NCBI GenBank assembly: GCA_964557005.1
Contig: CAZKYI010000005.1
Span: 62,001-126,000, forward strand
DNA from: JBECKS01 sp964557005
Lineage (GTDB): Bacteria; Pseudomonadota; Gammaproteobacteria; Pseudomonadales; JBECKS01
Length of the DNA: 64,000 nucleotides
Direction: 5' to 3'
This document shows positions 17,501-24,907 of the stretch, in pieces. How positions within the stretch are numbered: position 1 is the first letter of the stretch; each line of letters starts with the position of its first letter. The notes below the pieces were generated by a model, which was not told where the DNA came from, ran no database searches, and saw only the letters and a program-made list of their open reading frames with translations. Both the position numbers and the translations under genes were made by a program.

Positions 17501-17848
17501 GTGGATAAGGCGATATTGATTATTCATGTGGTTACCGCAGTAGTGATTGTTGTAGTGATTCTTTTGCAACGCAGTAGTGCAGATGGTGGTGCCGCTTTCG
17601 GAGGAGGTTCCCAGCAATCTTTGCTAGGAACAGCAGGCTCTACGCCATTGCTTACCAAAGTGACAGTCGGCCTGGTTTCCTTGTTTTTTGTGACCAGTCT
17701 GGTGTTGGCTTACTGGAATCGTCATTCAACTGCTGATCGGGTACTGATTCTTCCAGCGGAAGAAACAATCGAAAGCCGTTCAGCGACAGAACCTCGCATA
17801 ACCATTAACCCTGTGGATGATGATTTACCAGCAGAAGCTGTGGAATAA
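17501..17848 (+). CDS. secG: Preprotein translocase subunit SecG
   Basis: Auxiliary inner-membrane subunit of SecYEG. I choose GTG 17501, which follows the tpiA stop by one base and a TAAGGTGG ribosome site 6 nt earlier. The product of 115 aa then has the two expected transmembrane helices (about 4-22 and 53-72) joined by the Gly-rich loop 'RSSADGGAAFGGGSQQSLLG'. The tail is acidic. Upstream in-frame codons overlap tpiA and give an unrelated N-terminus. Confidence 0.95.
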   Translation: MDKAILIIHVVTAVVIVVVILLQRSSADGGAAFGGGSQQSLLGTAGSTPLLTKVTVGLVSLFFVTSLVLAYWNRHSTADRVLILPAEETIESRSATEPRITINPVDDDLPAEAVE

Positions 17849-17858
17849 GTATACATAA

Positions 17859-17943
17859 GCCGAAGTGGTGGAATTGGTAGACACGCCATCTTGAGGGGGT
17901 GGTGAGCTTGCTCGTGGGGGTTCAAATCCCCCCTTCGGCACCA
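17859..17943 (+). tRNA. leuU: tRNA-Leu (anticodon GAG)
   Basis: The 85-nt class II tRNA has acceptor GCCGAAG/CTTCGGC, discriminator A and encoded CCA. Anticodon stem CCATC/GGTGG contains one T-G wobble, and the anticodon GAG is at 17893-17895. There is a long variable arm and T-loop GTTCAAATC. Its position right after secG matches leuU of E. coli. Confidence 0.97.
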
Positions 17944-18017
17944 GGTTCAGGCATTCGATGAATGCCGTTTTAACTTGACTTTCATGGGCTTACTCCCTAT
18001 ATTCGCCGCCTCTCAAG

Positions 18018-18094
<77 letters not shown>

Positions 18095-18147
18095 ACTTTA
18101 GTTTACGATGGCCGAGGCCAAAGTATCAGTTGGGACATAGATTTCGG

Positions 18148-18171
18148 AAGCCCCTCTTTAGGGGCTTTTTG
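18148..18171 (+). terminator. First intrinsic terminator after the tRNA pair
   Basis: AAGCCCC (18148-18154) pairs with GGGGCTT (18161-18167) around TCTTTA and runs into TTTTTG. Confidence 0.85.
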
Positions 18172-18173
18172 TT

Positions 18174-18197
18174 AGTGGGCGTAATGCCCACTTTTTA
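18174..18197 (+). terminator. Second intrinsic terminator, directly downstream of the first
   Basis: AGTGGGC (18174-18180) pairs with GCCCACT (18186-18192) around GTAAT and runs into TTTTTATTT. It starts only a few bases after the first terminator ends. Confidence 0.8.
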
Positions 18198-18225
18198 TTT
18201 GTGAAAAGAAAACTGTTTTTGAAGA

Positions 18226-18245
18226 ATTGTTTGTAACAAAACAAT
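18226..18245 (+). repeat. Inverted repeat upstream of rimP
   Basis: ATTGTTT (18226-18232) and AAACAAT (18239-18245) form a perfect 7-bp dyad with a 6-nt loop, 15 nt before the rimP start. It may be an operator or an mRNA hairpin close to the ribosome site. I could not identify a strong sigma-70 promoter for rimP after the terminators. Confidence 0.4.
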
Positions 18246-18259
18246 GGTTGAGTCGGGTT

Positions 18260-18745
18260 ATGTCGGTTTCTGTTAAGCAACAAGTCCTTGAGGAATTGAT
18301 AGAGCCAGTGGTGCAAGCTTTCGGGTTGGAGCTGTGGGGTTTGCAGTATATTGCACAAAACAATCATGCCGTGCTCAGGGTGTTTATTGATTCGGCTTCA
18401 GGTGTGGGTGTTGAAGATTGTGCGAAAGTGAGCAGGCAGCTCAGCACCGTGCTGGATGTGGAAGACCCTATTTCAGGGAAATACACTCTGGAAGTGTCTT
18501 CACCAGGTTTGGATCGCTCTTTATTCAAGCTTCAGCAGTATGGTGCTTATATCGGTCAGGAAGTGAAGTTGAAACTGAACCACAACGTCGATTTTGCTGA
18601 ACAGAAACGTAAAAAATTTCGCGCACATTTACTGGCAGTTGATGAAGTAAAAAACAGTATTCGAATTGCAGTAGAAGGACAGGAAATCGAAATTGATTTT
18701 CTGAATATCGATAAAGCTAATGTGCTTGGAGATGTTAGCTGGTAG
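18260..18745 (+). CDS. rimP: Ribosome maturation factor RimP
   Basis: Assists 30S assembly. I start it at ATG 18260, because SVKQQVLEELIEPVVQAFG aligns with RimP N-termini; an in-frame start at 18227 would add 11 residues. The N-terminal alpha/beta domain has 'LRVFIDSASGVGVEDCAKVS' and 'YTLEVSSPGLDRSLF', the family signature. The C-terminal SH3-like part ends 'DFLNIDKANVL'. The product is 161 aa. It opens the rimP-nusA-infB-rbfA-truB run. Confidence 0.95.
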   Translation: MSVSVKQQVLEELIEPVVQAFGLELWGLQYIAQNNHAVLRVFIDSASGVGVEDCAKVSRQLSTVLDVEDPISGKYTLEVSSPGLDRSLFKLQQYGAYIGQEVKLKLNHNVDFAEQKRKKFRAHLLAVDEVKNSIRIAVEGQEIEIDFLNIDKANVLGDVSW

Positions 18746-18795
18746 CTGGTAGTAGTTTACCCAAAATAGTGTCTTAAACATGAGTGGAAATAACA

Positions 18796-20301
18796 ATGAG
18801 TAAAGAAATACTTTTGGTGGTTGAAGCGGTTTCCAATGAGAAAGGGGTTTCCGAAGAAATTATTTTTGAAGCAATGGAATTGGCTTTAGCCTCTGCTACC
18901 AAGAAAAAATATGCAGAGGAAGCTGAATTTCGTGTTTCTATCGATAGGAAAACAGGTAATTACGAAACCTTCAGAACTTATCTGGTAGTTGGCAGTGAAG
19001 ATGAAATCGAGCTTGAAGGGGTAGAGATTTTATTGGAGCAGGCCAAAACCATTGATGCCAATGCCGAAATTGGTGGTTACATCGAAGAAAAAGTTGATTC
19101 GGTTGAATTTGGACGTATTGCCGCTCAGGCAGCGAAGCAGGTTATCGTTCAGAAGGTGCGAGAAGCAGAACGTGCGCAAGTGGTTGAGGAGTATCGTGAT
19201 CGTATTGGCGAAATACTCAATGGCAGTGTCAAGAAAGTGACACGTGATTCCATCATAATTGATTTGGGCGGTAATGCTGAAGGTGTCATTGCACGTAACC
19301 ACATGATTCCTAGGGAAATGGTTCGTATCAATGATCGTGTGCGCGGCATACTGGTTGCAGTTGAACCGGAAGCTCGCGGTCCGCAACTGGTGATGAGCAG
19401 AACCTGCCCTGAAATGTTGATTGAAGTATTTAAAATTGAAGTGCCGGAAATTGGTGAAGAAGTGATTGAAATCAAGGCCGCTGCCCGTGATCCAGGTTCA
19501 CGGGCAAAAATTGCGGTTAAAACCAATGATGGGCGTATTGATCCCGTCGGCGCTTGCGTAGGTATGCGAGGTGCGCGTGTGCAAGCCGTTTCAGGTGAGT
19601 TAGGTGGAGAGCGTGTTGATATTGTGTTATGGGATGATAATCCAGCGCAATTTGTGATTAACGCGATGGCACCTGCTGAAGTGGCTTCCATTGTTGTTGA
19701 TGAAGAAAAGCAGACGATGGATATCGCTGTACAGGAAGATCAACTGGCTTTGGCAATTGGTCGTGGTGGTCAGAATATTCGTTTGGCACAGGAACTTACT
19801 GGCTGGACTCTGAACATTATGACGGTAGATGAAGCGGGTAACAAAGAACAACAGGAAATGCAGAAGTATGTTGAAAAATTTGTTAAGGATCTGGATGTCG
19901 ATGAGGAGCTGGCAGTACTTCTGGTTCAGGAAGGTTTCACCAATATCGAAGAAGTTGCCTACGTACCTAAAGACGAGATGTTAGCCATTGAAGGGCTTGA
20001 TGAAGATGTTGTGAATGAATTGCGTGCCCGTGCAGAGGATGTCTTGTTGACCAAGGCACTTGTGAAAGAAGAAGGCATTGGTGACAAGGAACCTGCGCAG
20101 GATTTGTTAGAGCTGGAAGGTTTGAGTCGGGAAATGGCTTACATTCTTGCCAACAACGGTGTGGAATGTCGTGAGGATTTGGCAGAGCAATCCGTCGATG
20201 ATTTGATGGAAATTGAACAACTCGATGGCATGACGGAAGAACTGGCAGGCGAGCTGATTATGAAAGCGCGTGCACATTGGTTTGAAGAGGTAGAGGGTTA
20301 A
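18796..20301 (+). CDS. nusA: Transcription termination/antitermination factor NusA
   Basis: Binds RNA polymerase and modulates pausing, termination and antitermination. The start ATG 18796 gives SKEILLVVEAVSNEKGV, matching E. coli; ATG 18784 would add four residues. Domains in order are the NTD (1-130), S1 ('GSVKKVTRDSIIIDLGG'), KH1-KH2 ('AAARDPGSRAKIAVKT', 'GACVGMRGARVQAV', 'AIGRGGQNIRLAQELTGW') and two acidic repeats (about 360-500) as in gammaproteobacterial NusA. It has 501 aa. Confidence 0.98.
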   Translation: MSKEILLVVEAVSNEKGVSEEIIFEAMELALASATKKKYAEEAEFRVSIDRKTGNYETFRTYLVVGSEDEIELEGVEILLEQAKTIDANAEIGGYIEEKVDSVEFGRIAAQAAKQVIVQKVREAERAQVVEEYRDRIGEILNGSVKKVTRDSIIIDLGGNAEGVIARNHMIPREMVRINDRVRGILVAVEPEARGPQLVMSRTCPEMLIEVFKIEVPEIGEEVIEIKAAARDPGSRAKIAVKTNDGRIDPVGACVGMRGARVQAVSGELGGERVDIVLWDDNPAQFVINAMAPAEVASIVVDEEKQTMDIAVQEDQLALAIGRGGQNIRLAQELTGWTLNIMTVDEAGNKEQQEMQKYVEKFVKDLDVDEELAVLLVQEGFTNIEEVAYVPKDEMLAIEGLDEDVVNELRARAEDVLLTKALVKEEGIGDKEPAQDLLELEGLSREMAYILANNGVECREDLAEQSVDDLMEIEQLDGMTEELAGELIMKARAHWFEEVEG

Positions 20302-20364
20302 GTGATGTTGTTATGATTTGAACTCTCGTATAAATGTATTGAAAGGTAGGAGCGTTAAGCTGAT

Positions 20365-23040
20365 ATGGCTGAAACCACAGTAAAACAATTGGCAAAAGTT
20401 GTTGGAATTTCTGTAGACAAGTTGCTTTCTCAAATGCAGAGCGCGGGCTTGTCGCACAAGAATGAAGATGAAGTCGTTTCGGATAAGGAAAAGCAGAGCT
20501 TGCTGGTTTTTCTGAAAAAATCTCATGGCTCTGAAAATGTTGATACCAAACCTAAAAAAATTACCTTAAGTAAAAAATCGACCAGTACCTTGTCGGCCAC
20601 TGGTTCGATTAGTACGAAAAGTAGTGGTCTGGTGAATGTCGAAGTGCGCAAGAAGCGAACTTTCGTCAAGAAAAAAACAGAAGATTCAGCTTCTGAGCAA
20701 GAGAGCGAAACGGTATCTGTAAAAACCAAAACTGCGGCTTCTTCTGTCAAGAAAAGCAAGGCAGAAATTCTGAAAGAAGCCAAGCAAGCTGCGGATGAAG
20801 CTTCCAGAAAAGCTGAACAGGAAGCGCATGAAAAAGAAGAAGCAGAGAAAAAACGTGCTGCAGAAGAAGAAAAAATTCGTAAAACCCAAACTAAAAGCAA
20901 GCGCTCCACCAAAGTTGTAAAGAAACGTCAGGTACCTGCTAAAGCAAAACCAAAAGTTGAGGAAGTGGTACTTGATCCTGAGGCGGAAGCAGCCAAGCGC
21001 AGGGAAGAGGAAGCCAGAAGGAAGAAGGCAGATGAAGAAGCGCGACGCAGAACTTTGGAAGAAGCCGAGCGCATTGCCAGTGAACTGGAAAGGCGAGGGG
21101 ATTTTTCTGACGATTCCGATGAGGAATATATCGCAGGTGACAAACTGGTTCAGGAAGCTTTTGAAGAAAGTCTGCGCGCCGAAGACAAGGCCATCAAGAA
21201 GCACAAGAAAAAAATCAAGAATCCTGATGCACCTTTGGTGAGCAGTCTCAATGATGCACATGGTTTTGAAATGCCGGTTGCACCACAGGTGCTGGATATT
21301 GAAATAGGCGAGACGATTGCTGTCAGTGCTTTGGCGCAAAAACTTGCCATGAAAGGCGGCGCTCTGGTTAAGGAACTGATGAAGCTGGGTGTAATGGTCA
21401 ACGTCAATCATGTGCTTGATCAGGAAACAGCTTCGCTGGTGGTGGAAGAGCTGGGTCATAAAGTAAAAATTCTGGATTCCGATGTTCTGGAAACCCAGCT
21501 TGAAGCGCTGGTGCAAAGTGAAGGTGAGGCGCTTCCGCGTGCTCCCGTTGTTACAATCATGGGTCATGTTGATCACGGTAAAACTTCATTGCTCGATTAT
21601 ATTCGTTCAACCAAGGTGGCAGCAGGTGAAGCGGGTGGCATTACGCAGCACATTGGTGCCTATCATGTGGAAAGTGAAAGAGGCGCAATTACTTTTCTGG
21701 ATACACCAGGTCATGCTGCCTTCACAGCAATGCGTGCTCGCGGTGCCAAGGCAACGGATATTGTGATTATTGTAGTGGCTGCTGATGATGGTATGAAACC
21801 TCAAACCGAAGAGGCGATTGATCATGCCAAAGCCGCAAAAGTCCCCATGATTATTGCAGTGAATAAAATTGATAAAGCTGGTGCTGATCTTGATCGGGTT
21901 AAAAATGAATTGAGTACCAAGGAAGTTATTCCTGAAGAGTGGGGTGGCGAGTATCAATTTATTCCTGTCTCTGCACACACAGGGGAAGGTATTCCCGAAT
22001 TACTGGAAGCGATTTCCCTACAAGCTGAATTGTTAGAGTTAAAAGCAATTAAGCAAGGTAATGCAAAAGGTGTGGTGATTGAATCACGTTTGAGTAAGGG
22101 GCGTGGTGCCATTACCAGTTTGTTAGTGCAGGAAGGTACCTTGAAAAAAGGGGACATGGTGTTGGCAGGCCACTTCTATGGTCGTGTGCGTGCGATGATT
22201 GATGACACTGGCAAACAAATTGAAGAAGCGACACCTTCTCTTCCAGTAGAAGTATTAGGTTTGGCTGGTACACCGGATGCGGGTGACAGCTTCATGGTTG
22301 TACCTGATGAACGTAAGGCTAAAGAAGTGGCTGACAAACGTGAAAAATCGAAACGTGAAGCGCGTTTGGTACGTCAGCAATCGATCAAACTTGAAAACCT
22401 GTTTGATAATATCGGCAGTCAGGCAGCAGCTAATGTGAATGTGGTTTTGAAAACCGATGTCAGAGGTTCACTGGAAGCTTTGGTTGCTTCGTTGCATGAA
22501 CTCTCTACAGATGAAGTGAAAGTAAACATTGTCGGTTCTGGTGTGGGTGGTATCACCAGTTCTGACATCAATCTGGCCTTGACTTCAAAAGCAGTGGTTT
22601 TTGGTTTTAATGTGCGTGCAGATGACAGTGCCAAAAAACTTGCCACAGAAGAAGGTGTGGATATTCGTTATTACAGCATTATCTATGAATTGATTGACGA
22701 TATTAAAAACGCCATGTCGGGCTTGCTGGCACCTGAGGTGAGAGAGGAAATTACCGGTACAGCGGAAGTGCGCGAAGTATTCCGCTCCTCGAAATTCGGG
22801 GCAGCCGCTGGATGTCTGGTGATTGAAGGAACGGTTTATCGCAACAAACGTATTCGTGTACTGCGTGATGATGTGGTTATCTATCAGGGTGAACTGGAAT
22901 CACTGCGTCGCTTCAAGGATGACGTGAGCGAAGTTAAAAATGGTATGGAATGCGGTATTGCCGTGAAAAACTACAATGACATCAAGGAAGGTGATCGCAT
23001 TGAAGTCTATCAGGTGAATGAAATAGCGCGCTCACTGTAA
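20365..23040 (+). CDS. infB: Translation initiation factor IF-2
   Basis: GTPase that places initiator tRNA on the ribosome. The N-terminal IF2N motif ('TVKQLAKVVGISVDKLLSQM') is followed by a long charged Lys/Glu/Ala-rich linker (about 60-290). The G domain starts near residue 393 with 'GHVDHGKTSLLDYI' (G1), then 'DTPGHAAF' (G3) and 'NKID' (G4). Domains II-IV follow, ending 'NDIKEGDRIEVYQVNEIARSL'. The 891 aa match the long enteric form. rbfA starts 4 nt after the stop. Confidence 0.99.
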   Translation: MAETTVKQLAKVVGISVDKLLSQMQSAGLSHKNEDEVVSDKEKQSLLVFLKKSHGSENVDTKPKKITLSKKSTSTLSATGSISTKSSGLVNVEVRKKRTFVKKKTEDSASEQESETVSVKTKTAASSVKKSKAEILKEAKQAADEASRKAEQEAHEKEEAEKKRAAEEEKIRKTQTKSKRSTKVVKKRQVPAKAKPKVEEVVLDPEAEAAKRREEEARRKKADEEARRRTLEEAERIASELERRGDFSDDSDEEYIAGDKLVQEAFEESLRAEDKAIKKHKKKIKNPDAPLVSSLNDAHGFEMPVAPQVLDIEIGETIAVSALAQKLAMKGGALVKELMKLGVMVNVNHVLDQETASLVVEELGHKVKILDSDVLETQLEALVQSEGEALPRAPVVTIMGHVDHGKTSLLDYIRSTKVAAGEAGGITQHIGAYHVESERGAITFLDTPGHAAFTAMRARGAKATDIVIIVVAADDGMKPQTEEAIDHAKAAKVPMIIAVNKIDKAGADLDRVKNELSTKEVIPEEWGGEYQFIPVSAHTGEGIPELLEAISLQAELLELKAIKQGNAKGVVIESRLSKGRGAITSLLVQEGTLKKGDMVLAGHFYGRVRAMIDDTGKQIEEATPSLPVEVLGLAGTPDAGDSFMVVPDERKAKEVADKREKSKREARLVRQQSIKLENLFDNIGSQAAANVNVVLKTDVRGSLEALVASLHELSTDEVKVNIVGSGVGGITSSDINLALTSKAVVFGFNVRADDSAKKLATEEGVDIRYYSIIYELIDDIKNAMSGLLAPEVREEITGTAEVREVFRSSKFGAAAGCLVIEGTVYRNKRIRVLRDDVVIYQGELESLRRFKDDVSEVKNGMECGIAVKNYNDIKEGDRIEVYQVNEIARSL

Positions 23041-23044
23041 CACT

Positions 23045-23404
23045 ATGAGCCGTCCATCTCGTTTAGCTGAACAAATCAAACGCGAGCTTTCTGTGGTGAT
23101 ACAGATGGAGTTGCGTGATCCACGCATGGGCATGGTGACTGTTTCTGCGGTGGAAGTCAGTCGTGACCTGAGTGTCGCAAAAATTTATTTCACCGTTTTT
23201 GAGCAGGATAAAATTGAAGCTTCCAGAAAGGTGCTGGAAGCTTCTTCGGGTTTTCTGCGCAAACATCTGGCGAGTACGATTTCTGTTAGAAGTTTGCCGC
23301 GTCTGGCATTTTATTTTGATGAAAGCATTGGGCGCGGTAGTCGGGTATCTGCCCTGATTGATGATGCGGTGGCCAAAGATAAAGCCTTGTCTGAACAAAA
23401 ATAA
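23045..23404 (+). CDS. rbfA: Ribosome-binding factor A
   Basis: Small KH-like factor for 16S rRNA 5'-end maturation and cold adaptation. Motifs are 'SRPSRLAEQIKRELSVVIQMELRDPRMGMVTVSAVEVSRDLSVAKIYFTVF' in overlapping segments and 'LPRLAFYFDESIGRGSRVSALI' at the C-terminal core. It has 119 aa. Its TAA overlaps the truB ATG by one base (TAATG), so translation is coupled. Confidence 0.97.
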   Translation: MSRPSRLAEQIKRELSVVIQMELRDPRMGMVTVSAVEVSRDLSVAKIYFTVFEQDKIEASRKVLEASSGFLRKHLASTISVRSLPRLAFYFDESIGRGSRVSALIDDAVAKDKALSEQK

Positions 23405-24351
23405 TGGGTAGACGAAACAAAGGCAGGGACATCAGCGGATTGTTATTGCTCGATAAAGCATCGGGCATCACTTCAAACAAGGCGCTACAAAATATCAAGA
23501 TTCTTTTTGATGTGCAGAAAGCGGGGCACACAGGCAGCCTTGATCCTCTGGCAACTGGCTTGTTGCCCATCTGTTTTGGTGAAGCCACCAAATTTTCCCA
23601 ATATCTGCTTGATGCTGATAAGGTGTATCTTGCTTGCATTAAATTCGGTGAAAGCACTACCACAGGCGATGCCGAAGGCGAAATCGTGGAACACAAGCCG
23701 TGTGATTTTGCTTTCGATATTTTCTCTGATGTTTTAAGTGAATTTACGGGTGCGCTTAAACAAGTGCCTTCGATGTATTCGGCTTTGAAACATCATGGCC
23801 AGCCTTTGTATAAACTGGCGAGGCAGGGTAAGGAAGTTGAACGTCAGGCGCGTGATATTGTTATTCAGGAATTGCACTTAACCTCGGACAGGCAATTATT
23901 TGAACAGCAACAAATCATTGAGGTGTATGTGCATTGCAGCAAGGGCACCTATATCAGAAATCTGGCCGAAGATATTGGCAAAAAAACAGGCTGTGGCGCG
24001 CATTTGCAAGCCTTGCGCAGAATCAGAATCGGGCATTTCGATACCATGTGTACTGAATTGCAACTGCGCCAGATTAAAAGCGAGCAAGGTCTGGAAGCTT
24101 TGGATCAATGGATTCAGCCGATTGATACTGCCTTGATGAATTTTTCACAGCTACACATCACTGCTGAGCAGGCTTTTGCGCTTAAGCAAGGTAAAGTGCT
24201 TTCAAATGTGGAACACGTGTTTCAGGAAGGGCAAATTCTGCGGCTTTATCAGCATGAAACCATGCAGGAAAATGAGCAGGAGTTCCTAGGTTTGGGTGAA
24301 GTGGATTCCACCTTGGGAATTAAACCCAAACGCTTGTTACGGACAAACTGA
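23404..24351 (+). CDS. truB: tRNA pseudouridine-55 synthase TruB
   Basis: Forms pseudouridine 55 in the T-loop of tRNAs. The catalytic motif is 'GHTGSLDPLATGLLPI' with Asp near residue 44. Other family blocks are 'GLLLLDKASGITSN', 'VPSMYSALKHHGQPLYKLAR', 'CSKGTYIRNLAEDIG' and 'GAHLQALRRIRIG', followed by a C-terminal PUA-like region. At 315 aa it is full length. Coupled to rbfA. Confidence 0.97.
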   Translation: MGRRNKGRDISGLLLLDKASGITSNKALQNIKILFDVQKAGHTGSLDPLATGLLPICFGEATKFSQYLLDADKVYLACIKFGESTTTGDAEGEIVEHKPCDFAFDIFSDVLSEFTGALKQVPSMYSALKHHGQPLYKLARQGKEVERQARDIVIQELHLTSDRQLFEQQQIIEVYVHCSKGTYIRNLAEDIGKKTGCGAHLQALRRIRIGHFDTMCTELQLRQIKSEQGLEALDQWIQPIDTALMNFSQLHITAEQAFALKQGKVLSNVEHVFQEGQILRLYQHETMQENEQEFLGLGEVDSTLGIKPKRLLRTN

Positions 24352-24356
24352 CCAGC

Positions 24357-24384
24357 TTGAGTATTAAAGGCTTTATGTTAAGAT
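24357..24384 (+). promoter_or_regulatory. Sigma-70 promoter for rpsO with extended -10
   Basis: TTGAGT (24357-24362), a 16-nt spacer and TAAGAT (24379-24384) with TG one base upstream of the -10. Transcription would start near 24391, about 100 nt before the rpsO ATG. Confidence 0.5.
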
Positions 24385-24390
24385 GGCCGC

Positions 24391-24490
24391 CCTTTTCAGG
24401 GTGGTATCTGAAGGGTTTAAACAAGAGCTTGGGCTGCAAATATGCGCGGCTTGGCTTTCATTCAATCAAGGCATATTAGAGGAAACACAC
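24391..24490 (+). other. Structured rpsO leader, possible S15 autoregulatory element
   Basis: About 100 nt of untranslated leader contains a bulged hairpin (CCCTTTTCAG with CTGAAGGG) near its 5' end and a second GC-rich pairing region. S15 represses its own translation through leader structures in several bacteria. That this leader does so is inference from position and pairing only. Confidence 0.3.
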
Positions 24491-24760
24491 ATGTCATTAA
24501 CTGCTGAATACAAAGCTAAAATTGTTGCTGAATATAAAAGAGGCAACAACGATACAGGGTCTCCTGAAGTGCAAGTTGCATTGCTGACTGCACAAATCAA
24601 TCATCTTCAAAGCCATTTTGCAGAACATAAACATGACCATCATTCACGTCGTGGTTTGATTCGCATGGTTAACCAGCGTAGAAGATTGCTGGATTATTTG
24701 AAGGCAAAGGATGGTGAGAGATACGCGGAACTCATCAAACGTCTGGAGTTACGACGCTAG
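24491..24760 (+). CDS. rpsO: 30S ribosomal protein S15
   Basis: Primary 16S rRNA-binding protein of the 30S platform. ATG 24491 follows an AGAGGAAA ribosome site and gives 89 aa, the universal S15 length. An upstream in-frame ATG at 24383 would add 36 unrelated residues and overlaps the promoter. Motifs are 'NDTGSPEVQVALLTAQINHL', 'HSRRGLIRMVNQRRRLLDYL' and the terminal 'RYAELIKRLELRR'. A strong terminator follows, separating it from pnp. Confidence 0.98.
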   Translation: MSLTAEYKAKIVAEYKRGNNDTGSPEVQVALLTAQINHLQSHFAEHKHDHHSRRGLIRMVNQRRRLLDYLKAKDGERYAELIKRLELRR

Positions 24761-24766
24761 AATTCA

Positions 24767-24796
24767 AAAGGGTTTTCAGGTTGAAAACCCTTTTTT
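24767..24796 (+). terminator. Intrinsic terminator after rpsO
   Basis: A perfect 12-bp stem: AAAGGGTTTTCA (24767-24778) with TGAAAACCCTTT (24782-24793), 3-nt loop, then a T run. Confidence 0.9.
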
Positions 24797-24806
24797 CTTT
24801 GATGCC

Positions 24807-24860
24807 CAAAAATTTTTGCCAAATGAATTATCAGGCAAGCCGATTAAAATTTTTTTGGCA
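24807..24860 (+). other. pnp leader with inverted repeats
   Basis: CAAAAATTTTTG (24807-24818) is a self-complementary block. TGCCAAA (24817-24823) pairs with TTTGGCA (24854-24860) around 30 nt. In E. coli an RNase III-cut stem-loop in the pnp leader mediates PNPase autoregulation; this region is in the same place, but equivalence is inference. Confidence 0.3.
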
Positions 24861-24907
24861 GTCAAAAATAAAAAAACAATTTAAGAGAAGAAAGAGAGAA
24901 GAAAAGT

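Noticed and set aside
20928..21200. Internal repeats in the IF2 linker
   Set aside because: Lys/Glu/Ala low complexity is normal for long IF2 proteins.
20686..21576. 296-aa minus-strand frame opposite infB
   Set aside because: Shadow of the Lys/Glu-rich IF2 linker, giving a Phe/Leu/Ser-rich artefact.
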